NCBI GenBank assembly: GCA_039090855.1
Contig: CM077027.1
Span: 104,631,187-104,695,186 of the forward strand
Direction of reading: 5' to 3'
Source of the DNA: Macrothele yani
Lineage: Eukaryota > Arthropoda > Arachnida > Araneae > Macrothelidae
Length of the DNA stretch: 64,000 nt
Shown here: piece by piece, positions 33,169 to 44,255 of the stretch
Numbering within the stretch: position 1 is the first letter of the stretch
Layout of the letters: each line of letters starts with the position of its first letter
Notes under the pieces: model-generated
Databases searched by the model: none
What the model saw: only the letters and a program-made list of their open reading frames with translations
What the model was told of the DNA's origin: nothing
Position numbers and translations under genes: made by a program

Positions 33169-36100
33169 GGGATGTAAGGTCAGGTGATGCGTAACATCAC
33201 AGCCTCTCCTTGACAAATGTCAACCCCGCCTTCTCGTGGTGCATCCTGTTCCCACTAAAGGGGCTCTGACGACCGCCAATAGCGGTATAACTATACCATC
33301 GGGATCAGAGGAAATGCTATCCCACACTCACCAACCCGCTTGGCCAGCGTGGTGAGTTATGGCCAAACACCTCCAAAATGACTCTACAACTTAAATCTTG
33401 GCCCTCAGTCTCCGGCAGCTGGAATGTACCTGGCCAAGGCAGCGGCCAGTGCGACATGAAGGCAGAGGGTGCTAAGAATCCCCGGAGGACCGGACTAGGC
33501 TGCCATTTGATGCTGACCTTGGCTACCTATAACGGACGCTCCCTATCTTCTGATTCAAGGCTTCTTGAATTGGAAGAGGAACTACAAAGGATCAAGTGGG
33601 ACATCGTGGGGCTAAGTGAGGTAAGGAGAAAAGGAGAAGATCTCATTGAACTGAAAAGTGGACATCTCTTCTATTATCGTGGGACAGATACTGGCAGGAC
33701 TAGTGGTGTTGGATTTATAATAAACAAGAAACTGAAGGATAAAGTGGTAGAAGTTGAAAGTTCCTCTGACAGAGCTGCACGACTCATTATCCAACTATCG
33801 AGAAGATACCAGGCTCAGATTATTCAAACTTATGCACCCACCACAAGTCATCCTGAAGAAGAAATTGAAGAATTTTATGAGGAAGTTCGTCATCTAAATA
33901 ATAAAGGTAAGCAGCACTTGAAGATAATTATGGGAGATTTCAATGCAAAAATAGGGCACCGGCAACAGAATGAAACTTCAGTAGGTAAATTCGGTCACGG
34001 CAACAGAAACCAGCGTGGAAATACTCTCGTTGAGTTTGCAGAGGCAGAAGGATTTTTCATCTTGAACTCCTTTTTCAAGAAAAAGCCACATAGGAAATGG
34101 ACATGGAGACATCCAATTGGGACGACAAGTGAAATTGATTTTATTATGTGTAACAAAAAATTCGTCGTCGAAGACTGCAGTGTGCTGAACAAATTCAACA
34201 CAGGTAGTGACCATAGATTGGTGAGATGTAAGATGCACCTCAACACTAAACTGGAACGTGGCAAGCTCATAAGACAAACAAAATGTATTGACATAACCAA
34301 CCTTAAAAAACACCATAATACTTTCAAGTTGGAACTGAAGAACAGATTCTCTGCTTTAGAAGGCCTAACATCGGAAGAAGTGGATATTTCGGAAGTTAAC
34401 AGAAAAGTAACCAAAGCTCTTATGGAAACAGCAACAAAATTAGCTGGGTCTAAGAACAAGTTGCATGTGAACAAATTATCAGGAAAAACCAAAATGTTGA
34501 TGCAAAAAAGAAGAGAGATGAGGACAACTAAAGAAGATGTGACTTCCAAAGTGGAATATATAGAGCTATGCAAGACAGCACGAAAAAGTATCACTGAAGA
34601 CGTAAGGAAATTCAACTGTGAGCTAGTGAGGAAAGCAATTGAAAACAACCAAAGCCTTAAGATAGCAAAGGGACATCTCAGTAAGGGAAGAAAACAGATT
34701 ATGGCTCTGAGAAAAGAAGATGGTTCTATAACAAGAAATAGAGGCGAAATTTTGACAAGAGTGAAAGATTTCTACTCCAAATTATATGAAAGGGATGATA
34801 CATGTACTCCAGACATCATGAAAGGTACCAGAGTTCTTCCAGTACTCCCAGCAGAAGTTGCTCATGCAATCAAGAACATGAAGCGGGGGAAAGCTCCAGG
34901 AGAAGATGGAATTACTATAGACATCATACAAGAAGCAAATGGAGAAATTGAAACAGTACTCGCCCAAATTTTCACTCGATGCCTTAATGAAGGGAAGATT
35001 CCTGAGGATTGGAACAATGCTACAATGATCCTGCTACATAAAAAAGGTGACATTGAGGATCTCAGGAACTACAGACCTATCAGCCTCCTATCAGTGGTTT
35101 ATAAAATCTTCACTAAAGTTCTTTCACACCGCTTGAAGGTAACACTGGACATGGCTCAACCGAGAGAACAAGCTGGATTCAGGAGTGGCTACAGCACAAT
35201 AGATCATATCCACGTACTGAGAGAACTAATTGAAAGAGCGAGGGAATATGAACTTCCATTGTGCATAGCTTTTATCGATTATGAAAAAGCCTTTGATTCG
35301 GTGAAACCATCAGCAGTTACCACGGCTCTGAAATCCTGCGGTATTGAAGATGCATACATTAATATTATTAATAACATCTATGAAAATGCAAGTGCAAAGA
35401 TTCGGCTGTTTGAAAATACAACACCCATAAAAATTGGAAAGGGAGTGAGACAAGGTGACACCATATCTCCGAAGCTCTTTAATGCCACATTGGAAAATGT
35501 CTTTCAATCACTGAACTGGGAAAACAAAGGGATAAAGATTAATGGAGATTATCTAACCCACCTTCGTTTTGCTGATGACGTAGTCATTTTTGCAACTACC
35601 CCATCAGAGCTGCAGAGTATGATCCAGGAACTTGCTGACAAGAGTAAAGAAGTGGGATTAAAAATGAACTTTCAGAAGACAAAAGTGATGTTCAATGCTT
35701 TTACAAGAAATGAAGATTTATCGATTGATGGAGAAAAACTGGAGATAACAGATACGTATGTTTATCTTGGACAGCAGATATCAAGTGAGGGTCACATTGA
35801 TGAAGAAATTAATAGGCGTACAAAACTTGCCTGGAGAGCTTTTGGAAGAAACAGCATAATTTTCAAGAGCAATATGCCATTATGTCTTAAAAGAAAAGTG
35901 TTTGATCAATGCATCCTCCCAGTGCTTACGTATGGTGCAGAGACGTGGACCTTAACTAAAAGAGACATACAAAGGCTGCAAACAACTCAAAGAAGCATGG
36001 AGAGGTGCATGCTTGGTATAACCAGGAGAGATAAGAAGAGAAACTCGTGGATCCGAAAAATGACGAGAGTGGAAGACATCATGATCAGAGTTAAATCCCT

Positions 36101-36355
36101 GAAATGGCAATGGGCTGGACATACTGCCAGAAGGACAGACCATAGATGGACAGCCGAAATTTTAGATTGGATTCCAAGGGACAGGAAAAGACCCAGAAGA
36201 AGACCACATGGGAGATGGGTGGATGAAATTCGTAAATATGCGGGAGTGACATGGAGGAGACTGGCACAAGACAGACCGTTGTGGAGGAAACTTGGGGAGA
36301 CCTTCGTCCAGCAGTGGATTGATAATGGTTGACAATGATGATGATGATGATGATG
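33169..36355 (+). mobile_element. Full-length RTE-like LINE with 11-bp TSD
   Basis: A direct repeat ATACAGTATAT at 33158-33168 and 36356-36366 bounds a 3187-bp element: ~209 bp of 5' UTR, one long ORF, a very short 3' UTR and a TGATGA microsatellite tail (about 36335-36355). The decayed copy starting at 36367 preserves the same 5' UTR ('ccgccaatagcggtata', 'ggaaatgctatcccaca', 'cgcttggccagcgt'). Only this copy retains an uninterrupted full-length ORF here. Confidence 0.92.
33378..36332 (+). CDS. RTE-like LINE polyprotein: AP-endonuclease plus reverse transcriptase
   Basis: 984 codons without a stop. A Met at residue 45 (MLTLATYNGR) directly precedes the endonuclease fold and may be the true start; the first 44 codons are also open in the neighbouring copy. 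Endonuclease motifs: TYNGRSL, LSEVRRKG, YAPTTSHPEEE, IIMGDFNAKIG (about 182-192), SEIDFIMC, GSDHRLV (about 275-281). RT motifs: GKAPGEDGI, NYRPISLLSVVYKIF (about 563), AFIDYEKAFDSV (about 630-641, catalytic Asp), GVRQGDTISPKLFN, RFADDVVIFA (Asp-Asp at about 732-733), VYLGQQIS. The C-terminal region has WQWAGHTARRTDHRW and lacks an RNase H. The length agrees with RTE-clade proteins of about 1000 residues. It would nick target DNA and prime reverse transcription of its own RNA. All catalytic residues I can check are present, so the copy may be active (inference). Confidence 0.93.
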   Translation: MTLQLKSWPSVSGSWNVPGQGSGQCDMKAEGAKNPRRTGLGCHLMLTLATYNGRSLSSDSRLLELEEELQRIKWDIVGLSEVRRKGEDLIELKSGHLFYYRGTDTGRTSGVGFIINKKLKDKVVEVESSSDRAARLIIQLSRRYQAQIIQTYAPTTSHPEEEIEEFYEEVRHLNNKGKQHLKIIMGDFNAKIGHRQQNETSVGKFGHGNRNQRGNTLVEFAEAEGFFILNSFFKKKPHRKWTWRHPIGTTSEIDFIMCNKKFVVEDCSVLNKFNTGSDHRLVRCKMHLNTKLERGKLIRQTKCIDITNLKKHHNTFKLELKNRFSALEGLTSEEVDISEVNRKVTKALMETATKLAGSKNKLHVNKLSGKTKMLMQKRREMRTTKEDVTSKVEYIELCKTARKSITEDVRKFNCELVRKAIENNQSLKIAKGHLSKGRKQIMALRKEDGSITRNRGEILTRVKDFYSKLYERDDTCTPDIMKGTRVLPVLPAEVAHAIKNMKRGKAPGEDGITIDIIQEANGEIETVLAQIFTRCLNEGKIPEDWNNATMILLHKKGDIEDLRNYRPISLLSVVYKIFTKVLSHRLKVTLDMAQPREQAGFRSGYSTIDHIHVLRELIERAREYELPLCIAFIDYEKAFDSVKPSAVTTALKSCGIEDAYINIINNIYENASAKIRLFENTTPIKIGKGVRQGDTISPKLFNATLENVFQSLNWENKGIKINGDYLTHLRFADDVVIFATTPSELQSMIQELADKSKEVGLKMNFQKTKVMFNAFTRNEDLSIDGEKLEITDTYVYLGQQISSEGHIDEEINRRTKLAWRAFGRNSIIFKSNMPLCLKRKVFDQCILPVLTYGAETWTLTKRDIQRLQTTQRSMERCMLGITRRDKKRNSWIRKMTRVEDIMIRVKSLKWQWAGHTARRTDHRWTAEILDWIPRDRKRPRRRPHGRWVDEIRKYAGVTWRRLAQDRPLWRKLGETFVQQWIDNG

Positions 36356-36366
36356 ATACAGTATAT

Positions 36367-39330
36367 ACCGCCAATAGCGGTATAAATATACCATCGGGAT
36401 TAGAGGAAATGCTATCCCACATTCACCAATCCGCTTGGCCAGCGTACTGAGTTATGGCCAAACCCCTCCAAAATGACTCCACAACTTAAATCTTGGCCCT
36501 CAGTCTCCGGCAGCTGGAATGTACCTGGCCAAGGCAGCGGCCAGTGCGACATAAAGGCAGAGGGTGCTAAGAATCCTCGGAGGACCGGACTAGGCTTCCA
36601 TTTGATGCTAACCTTGGCTACTTACAATGGACGCTCCCTATCTTCTGATTTAAGGCTTCTTGAATTGGAAGAGGAACAACAAAGGATCAAGTTGGACATC
36701 GTCGGGCTAAGTGAGGTAAGGACAAAAGGAGAAGATCTCATTGAACTGAAAAGTGGACATCTCTTCTACTTTTGTGGGACAGATACTGGCAGAACTAGTG
36801 GTGCTGGTTTATAATAAACAAGAAACTGAAGGATAAAGTTGTAGAAGTTGAAAGTTCCTCAGACAGAGCTGCAAGACTCGTTATCCAACTCTCGAAAAGA
36901 TACCAGGCTCAGATTATTCAAACTTATGCACCTACCACAAGTCATCCTGAAGAAGAAATTGAAGAAATTTATGAGGAAATTCGTCATCTAAATAATAAAG
37001 GCAAGCAGCACTTGAAGATAATTATGGGAGATTTCAATGCAAAAACAGGGCAGCGGCAACAGAATGAAACTTCAGTAGGTAAATTCGGTCACGGAAACAG
37101 AAACCAGCGTGGAAATACTCTCGTAGAGTTTTCAGAGGCAGAAGGACTTTTCATCATGAACTCCTTTTTCAAGAAAAAGACACACAGGAAATGGACATGG
37201 AGACATCCCAATGGATGGACAAGTGAAATTGATTTTATTATGTGTAACAAGAAATTTGTCATGGAAGAAATTTGTCAGTGTGCTGATCAAGTTCAACACA
37301 GGTAGTGACCATAGAATGGTAAGATGCACCTCAATGCTAAACTCGAGCGCAGCAAGCTCATAAAACAAACAAAGTGTATTGACGTGACCAACCCTAAAAA
37401 GCATCATAATACCTTCAAATTAGAACTGAGGAACAGATTCTGTATTCTAGAAGGTCTAACAGCTGAAGAAGTGGACATCTCTTAAGTCAACAGAAAAGTA
37501 ACAAAAACTCTTATGGAAACAGCAACAAAATTAGCTGGGTCTAAGAACAAGTTGCAGTGAACAAATTGTCAGGAAAGACCAAAATGTTGATGCAAAAAAG
37601 AAGAGAGATGAGGACAACTAAAGAAGATGTGACTTCCAAAGTGGAATATATAGAGCCATGCAAGACAGTACGAAAAAGTATCACTGAAGACTTAAAGAAA
37701 TTTAACTGTGAACTAGTGAGGAAAGCAATTGAAAACAACCAAAGCCTAAAGATAGCAAAGAGACATCTCGGTAAGGAAATAAAACAGATTATGGCACTGA
37801 GAAAAGAAGATGGCTCTGTAACAAGAAATAGAGGCACAATTTTGACAAGAGTGAAATATTTCTACTCCAAATTATATGAAAGATATGATACATGTACTCC
37901 AGACATCATGAAAGGTACCAGTACCAGAGTTCTTCCAGTCCTCCTAGCAGAAGTTGCACATGCAATCAAGAACATGAAGCGGGGAAAAGCTCCAGGAGAA
38001 GATGGAATTACTGTAGACATCATACAAGAAGCAAGTGGAGAAATTGAAACAGTACTCGCCCAAGTTTTCACTCGATGCCTTAATGAAGGGAAGATTTCTG
38101 AGGATTGGTACAACGCTGAATGATCCTGCTACATAAAAAAGGTGACATTGAGGATCTTAGGTACTACAGACCTATCATCCTCCTGTCAGTGGTTTATAAA
38201 ATCTTCACTAAAGTTCTTTCACACCGTTTGAAGGTCACACTGGACATGGCCCAACCGAGAAAACAAGCTGGATTCAGGAGTGGCTACAGCACTATAATCA
38301 TATCCACGTACTGAGATAACTAACTGAAAGAGCGAGGGAATATGAACTTCCATTGTGCATGGCTTTTATCGATTATGAAAAGGCCTTTGGTTCAGTGAAA
38401 CCAGCAGTTACAATGGCTTTGAAATCCTGCGGTATTGAACATGCATACATTAATATTATTAATAACATTTATGAAAATGCAAGTGCAAAGATTCGGCTGT
38501 TTGAGAATACAGCACACATAAACATTGGAAAGGGAGTGAGACAAGGTGACACCATATCTCCTAAGCTCTTTAATGCCACATTGAAAAATGTCTTTCAATC
38601 ACGGAACTGGGAAAAAAAGGGATAAAGATTAATGGAGATTATCTATCTTACCTTCGTTTTGGACAGCAGATATCAAGTGAGGGGGATTATCTAACTCACC
38701 TTTTATCTTGGATTAATGGAGATTATCTAATTCACCTTTTATCTTGGACAGCAGATATGAAGTGAGGGTCACATTGATGAAGAAATTAATCGGCGTATAA
38801 AACTTGCCTGGAGAGCTTTTGGAAGAAACAGCATAATTTTCAAGAGCAATATGCCATTATGTCTTAAAAGAAAAGTATTTGATCAATGCATCCTTCCAGT
38901 GCTTACGTATGGTGCAGAGACGTGGACCTTAACTAAAAGAGACATACAAAGGCTGCAGACAACTTAAAGTAGCATGGAGAGGTGCATGCTTGGTGTAACC
39001 AGTAGAGTTAAGAAGAGGAACTCATGAATCAGAAAAATGACAGAGTGGAAGACATCATGATCAGAGTAAAATTCCTGAAATAGCAATGGGCTGGACATAC
39101 TGCCAGAAGGACAGACCATCGATGGACAGTCGAAATTTTAGATTGGATTCCAAGGTACAGGAAAAGACCCAGAAGAAGACCACATGCGAGATGGGTGGAT
39201 GAAATTCGAAAGTATGCGGGAGTGGCATGGAGGAGACTGGCACAAGACAGACCGTTGTGGAGGAAACTTGGGAAGACCATCGTCCAGCAGTGGATTGATA
39301 ATGGTTGACAATGATGATGATGATGATATA
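36367..39330 (+). pseudogene. RTE-like LINE copy 4, decayed tandem neighbour
   Basis: Collinear with 33169-36355 from its 5' UTR to a TGATGA tail at about 39310-39326. The frame is broken in many places: stops or shifts at about 36814, 37305, 37485, 37555, 38120, 38310, 38625 and 38965. Around 38640-38770 the segment encoding motif C (FADD) is deleted and replaced by shuffled short repeats of 'gattatctaa.tcacctt' and 'gacagcagatat'. It lies directly downstream of copy 3 because copy 3 inserted at its 5' edge. Confidence 0.9.
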
Positions 39331-39334
39331 TATG

Positions 39335-40340
39335 TATATATATATATATTATCACATGTATTTAGACAATCACTTATATACATTGACATACATGAAAAAA
39401 ATGAAGTTAACATTTTACAAATGAAGTTAACATTTTACAATTGTTGAATAGTGAGGTATCAATTGTTGAATAGTGAGTGAGGTTTTTTTATTAAAACCTT
39501 TAAGCTTTTTTGTCAATTGTTGAATAGTGAGGTATCTACGCGATTTTTTGACAAACATTCAGCTATAAATATTTGGCACATCACTAACAAATGATCTCAC
39601 AATATTAAACTATCTTCTTTTTTCACAAGTGCCACATGATGGGTCACATGTGGCTGAAGACTTCCAATTAACACTTTGTCGTTTCTACACTTACTGTTAC
39701 TTTAACCGTAACCAATACTCGTCTGTGGGTTATCTTGTGGGATTGTGTGTCTAGCATTTTCAGTTTAAGCGGTCAGGGGTAGGGGAGGACATGCTGCTCC
39801 TTATCTATTGGATTGTTCCTTTTGGATACTTGTAACTGCAAGGGGGTAAGAAGATTGGACACTTTTGATTTTTTACTGTTCAATATTATTGTATATTTCG
39901 TTTTTTGTTCATTTGTTCTGTTATTGATTATGTTCAAATTAGTTCATCACTTCAATCCGGTGATCTAGGGGACACACAGCCGGTTTTTGTATACTACAAA
40001 CCGGTTTCCTGTTTTGAAAGGTCACCCTTAGACTGGTGTTCCCCTGAAGAGAACAGTCTAATCTAACAGGTAGTGTTCTTCTTTTATGGATAGTTCTTGG
40101 GAGTTCAGGATTTTTTTTAATCTTGTCCATATATCATATCATTTTATTTTTGTATTTCCCTTTATAATAGGGTTTTATCTTAATTTTTTTCACGTGTGAA
40201 TGTATATTAGTGATTGTCTAAATGCATGTGATAATATTATAGAACCCAGTTTTGATAAGCAGCTGTGGCGCTGTCTTATGGTATTTCTGTATATTTTCAC
40301 TAACTCATATTTTGTGATTCTGATTTTGAATAATTTTACT
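39335..40340. other. No recognisable gene
   Basis: AT-rich. A short direct repeat ('gaagttaacattttacaa' twice at about 39403-39440, 'caattgttgaatagtgag' three times at 39438-39532) is the only structure seen. Flanked by (TA)n tracts. Confidence 0.45.
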
Positions 40341-40500
40341 GTTCATATATATATATATATATCATCATCATCATCATTGTCAAACCATTATCAATCCACT
40401 ACTGGACGAAGGTCTCCCCAAGTTTCCTCCACAACGGTCTGTCTTGTGCCAGTCTCCTCCATGTCATATATATATATATATATATATATCATATAATATC
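40341..40500 (-). repeat. Severely 5'-truncated RTE-like LINE copy inside (TA)n
   Basis: About 105 bp (40363-40467) of the LINE 3' end, including its ATCATC tail and 'ccattatcaatccac'. It lies between (AT)n tracts at about 40347-40362 and 40469-40489. Confidence 0.85.
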
Positions 40501-40615
40501 GTATATACATGAATATCTATCATGGCTGTGAAGTATATGGGCAAATTCACTATTCAAAATAGGTGTCCTGGGTATCTTCGATCATAATGTGTTTTTCTGT
40601 AATGAAAGTAAGTAT

Positions 40616-40662
40616 TAGTTTATTAGTTTGTTTTTGGTATTCTTACCAAAAACAAACTAGTG
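40616..40662. repeat. Perfect short hairpin
   Basis: TAGTTTGTTTTTGGTA and its exact complement TACCAAAAACAAACTA are separated by 4 bases. There is no adjacent coding feature, and the function is unknown. Confidence 0.7.
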
Positions 40663-40744
40663 ATATTTTTACAACAAAAACCATGGTTCTGGTCTAAGCG
40701 AAGTGTTTTCCGCACTTCTCTGAAAAGGCGAACAAAATACAAGG

Positions 40745-41646
40745 AATCGTTAAAAATATCGAGACTGCGTGCATAACTGTTAAATGGCAGGCTGTGATCT
40801 TGGAACCTACTGCACATGCGTCTGCCTAGAGAATGCGTTGGCGCAGCACCTTCTGTACCGTGGCTAGTTGTTTGGAGTCTAGTCTTATCGGCGTGTCATA
40901 TTAATGATATCTGAAGAGCTTTCTTGGGACTTGGGTATTTTCCACTGTGAGAACTGAGACTGTTTTCTGGGTCACATCGATGAACTCATGTTTCGTCGCC
41001 AGTAACAATGTTTTTCGTTGAGTTGTCATTTCTGGCCAACATCAACAAGTCAATGGCCGCAGACAATCGAGTTTCCTTTTGCTCATCTGAGAGGACTTTT
41101 GGGACAAAGTTTTCAGACACACATTTTATCCCTAAATCTTTAGTGAACATTGTCTGTAGTGATCCAAAACGAAGGCCTAAGTAGTCAGCAAGTTCTTTGA
41201 TAGTAATTCTGCGTTTTTATTTTGGAGCTAAACGAGCTTCTTGGATATTTCTTTCATTCCAGGACCTTTTACAACGATTGCCAGTTTGGACACTTTCACG
41301 GCCGTTTTCGAAACGTTTTTACCAGACGTACACTCGTGGACGACTCACTCAGTCATCACCATACAATATAAGTAACTTGTAATTAGTTTCTTTGCACTAA
41401 TCCTCAAGTTTCTGGCAGAATATGACGTAGATGCGTTGCTAAAGTTTCCCAGACATCGTTAATGCGGCACTCCCATCAGACTAGACTCTAAACAGCTGGC
41501 CACTGCACGAAAGGCGCTGCGCCGACAGCGTTCTCTCGGCAGGGGCATGTGCAGTAGGTTTCAGCCTAGAAAACGGTATTTCGCTCCGCCACTCCATTTA
41601 ACAGTTAAGCAAGCAGTCTCGATACTTTTTGATCACTCCTCGTACA
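40745..41646 (-). mobile_element. mariner-like deletion derivative with ~145-bp TIRs
   Basis: The left (about 40745-40890) and right (about 41465-41646) ends are inverted repeats sharing TATCGAGACTGC, ACTGTTAAATGG, AACCTACTGCACATGC, GGCGCAGC and GAGTCTAGTCT. Between them the minus strand encodes RRITIKELADYLGLRFGSLQ, KCVSENFVPKVLSDEQKETR and NIVTGDET, a mariner-like HTH linker and first catalytic Asp block. The rest of the catalytic domain is deleted. Inverted repeats this long are unusual for mariner, where about 30 bp is normal. Confidence 0.78.
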
Positions 41647-41649
41647 CAG

Positions 41650-43180
41650 AAAAAAAATGGGAGAATTAATTATTCCAAGTATTAGTTATGATATTGACAT
41701 CATCGGACTTATTACTCTGTCTACGTTTTAAATGGGATAATGTTTGAGTAACCGATACACGCCGCGAGAGTGCTGAAAATAAAAGAAAAAGAGGTAAAAA
41801 AAAAAACAGTTACAAAAATTTGATACAGAAATAAAATAATGGATAAAGCATAAAACAAAACATCACTAGATGCTAAACTGTTTGAGTAGCGGAAGTAATT
41901 AAGTAGGGAATAGGATTTCTATTGAATAAGGAAACGAAAACTTGTTTAGGACATTAATTTTTCTTCCAACAATCATACATTTTCATTAAATCAAAACCAA
42001 GTGTGTTATTCATCAGAAAAAAACTGGAAGCTTCTGGCCCTTGCTGAGCGTTAGGGAGAGTGGACATAACAGTAGCTGAAGCATAAAATTAATTATTCGC
42101 TAGAATGGCAAAATAGTAACAAACGAGACGAAGCATGAAAAATTCTGTTTAATTGAACGCTGTCGTATTTAATTTCGTCCGTATCAGAAGAAAATACACC
42201 CCGTTGTTTCAGACTGCGCTTTAAGACCCAGATGGCTGCGAAATGATGTTTAAAAATACACGACGCCAATGGATTCTGCACTGATGCTTTCTGAAATTTA
42301 TCCAAAGCTGTTCTTTCTGATACTCCAAGAAACTAAAGGAGTTTTTGTTCTCACTTCTTATTGTGTAAAAGTTGTCCCATTTCCATTTAATTCTCTCGAA
42401 GCGCTTTACAAAACGAAGTATGGCATTTTATTCTTCGCCTTTATTGTTGTACCCTTAAAAGTTGAGAAGATTAGGATTTTACTTATGTTTTTACTGATCT
42501 TGTTCTCACGCGATTTAAATATGCCAATCTGGGACCGAAAAATTATTACAAGTTCAATCACAGTGAGGGATGCTGACAAAAAAAAATCTTGTCAACAGGA
42601 TATCATTAAAAAAATAAAACGAAATAGTAGCTGGAAGTTCTGCATATATCAGGAAGCGTTTGTCAGCAACTTTCTTTTTTTATTTGATACATTGAGTTAT
42701 CTTGAACAGTTCTCAGTAAACATGTATGAGATGAATCTTTAATGTGTCTCGATAATATTCTTCTTGCCAGCATGAATTTCACTATTACTTCCTTCCAACA
42801 CACAAAAGAAAAAAAAAGGGAATAGGGGAACTTTCTTTCTTTGGCGTGTAACAGGAGAGACACCGTATGTGAAGAAGCGAGTGCGATTTTGTCACCAGCT
42901 CACACGAAAGAACTATTAAAAACACATTAAAGATTCATATTTCTCTGGTATATTCTGATATATTCGTAACAATACAACCTACCAAATCAAAGCGCTGAAA
43001 AGACTTATTGAATTACTCTTGCTTATATGAGGTATCGATGTTGTTGTCATCCACATCAAGCGCATGAGCGATGATAACATGTAATGCATCAAAGAAACAG
43101 AGAATAAATGCACTGCATAATAATTATGAAAATATAGCATTAAGCTAGTAAGAATTTGGATGCACCCAAGAAGAGTTTTG
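41650..43180. other. No recognised gene; 157-codon orphan ORF at 42269-42742
   Basis: The plus-strand ORF 42269-42742 has hydrophobic stretches (IRILLMFLLILF near residue 68) and a basic C-terminal third. I recognise no family, and its AT-rich composition suggests chance openness. The remainder is featureless AT-rich sequence. Confidence 0.35.
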
Positions 43181-43189
43181 GGGTCTTAT

Positions 43190-44250
43190 TCTGTACACAG
43201 GTAAATATCAAATATTCGTACACCCACATCGTTCAGTGAATATTCATATATATGTAGTTTTGTAGCTGTAGTTTTACATACCACTACGATGAAGAAGACA
43301 ATCCGTTTTTTGGTGCAATTGTGATAGGGATGGTAAGTCAGATAATATCCGAAAACTTGAAAATTTTGTCCTCCTGGAATCGAACCCGCGTCACCCAGAT
43401 AGCGCCCGGGTATGCTAACCACTACACCACCCAGAACGACCAAGTCTCAAGTTTTCGATTAATTTGAATAAAACCATCACAGGATTCGCTACTCGAAGCA
43501 ACCGGCATTCATGTTTAACGAATTTGGAGGTTAATAATCCTATCCCGTGATTGCCCGGAGAAGCAGATAAATCATGAATGGAATACGGGATTACATTATA
43601 GAATGCAATGAAGATGACAATACGTTTTTTGGTGTAATTGTGACAAAAAAAGAAGACTTGAGACTTGGTCGTTCTGGGTGGTGTAGTGGTTAGCATACCC
43701 TGGCGCTATCTGGGAGACGCGGGTTCGATTCCCGCTCCAGGACGATGAAATTTTCAAGTTTTCGGATATTATCAGACTTACCATCCTTGTAACATTTGCA
43801 CTAAAAATCGGATTGTCATCTTCAAAATTTGTATTCATGACATATTCACACAAATAAACGGATTCACATCTTCCAAATTTGCATTGTACAATGGTGTAAT
43901 ACCGTATTTCATTCGTTGATATTTTGCTCCTCCGGGCAATCACGGGAATGAATTAAAACCTCCAGATTCGCTCTATATGAATGCCGGTTGCTTCGACTAG
44001 CGAATCCTGTGATGGTTTTATTCAAATTAATCAGAAACTTGAAACTTAGTCGTTCTAGGTGGTGTAGCGGTTAGCATACTCGGGCGCTATCCGGGAGACA
44101 TGGGTTCGTTTCCCGATCCAGGACGACGCAATTTTCAAGCTTTCGGATATTATCTGACTTACCATCCATGTCATATTTACACAAAGAAACGGATTGTCAT
44201 CTTCATTGTATTATATGGTGTAATCGCGCATTCCATTCATGATATACATA
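43190..44250. repeat. SINE-C: three tRNA-like copies, one inverted
   Basis: tRNA-like heads at 43372-43436 (minus), 43672-43743 (plus) and 44053-44123 (plus). Each shares flanks ('gatggttttattcaaattaa', 'tttcggatattatc.gactt', 'accatcc'). The plus copies fold as a cloverleaf: acceptor TTCTGGG/TCCAGGA, D-arm GTGT...GCAT, anticodon-stem loop GCGCTAT, T-arm GCGGGTTCGATTCCCGC. Position 33 is C where functional tRNAs have T. Together with the repeated body, this indicates a tRNA-derived SINE and not functional tRNA genes. Confidence 0.75.
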
Positions 44251-44255
44251 CTACT

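Noticed and set aside
33995..34648. 217-codon minus-strand ORF, also mirrored at 15117-15770
   Set aside because: It is the exact antisense of the RTE-like ORF and appears in every copy for that reason; the sense strand carries all endonuclease/RT motifs.
33378..36332. Reading the 984-codon ORF as a host nuclease or 'craniofacial development protein 2-like' gene
   Set aside because: The RT motifs, TGATGA tail, TSD and multiple copies in 64 kb show it is a LINE; such host names are common mis-annotations of the endonuclease half.
42269..42742. 157-codon ORF as a real membrane protein gene
   Set aside because: AT-rich composition, no recognisable family, no supporting context; hydrophobic runs are expected from T-rich codons.
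43372..44123. Three functional tRNA genes
   Set aside because: C at position 33, shared repeated flanks and an inverted duplicate indicate a tRNA-derived SINE.
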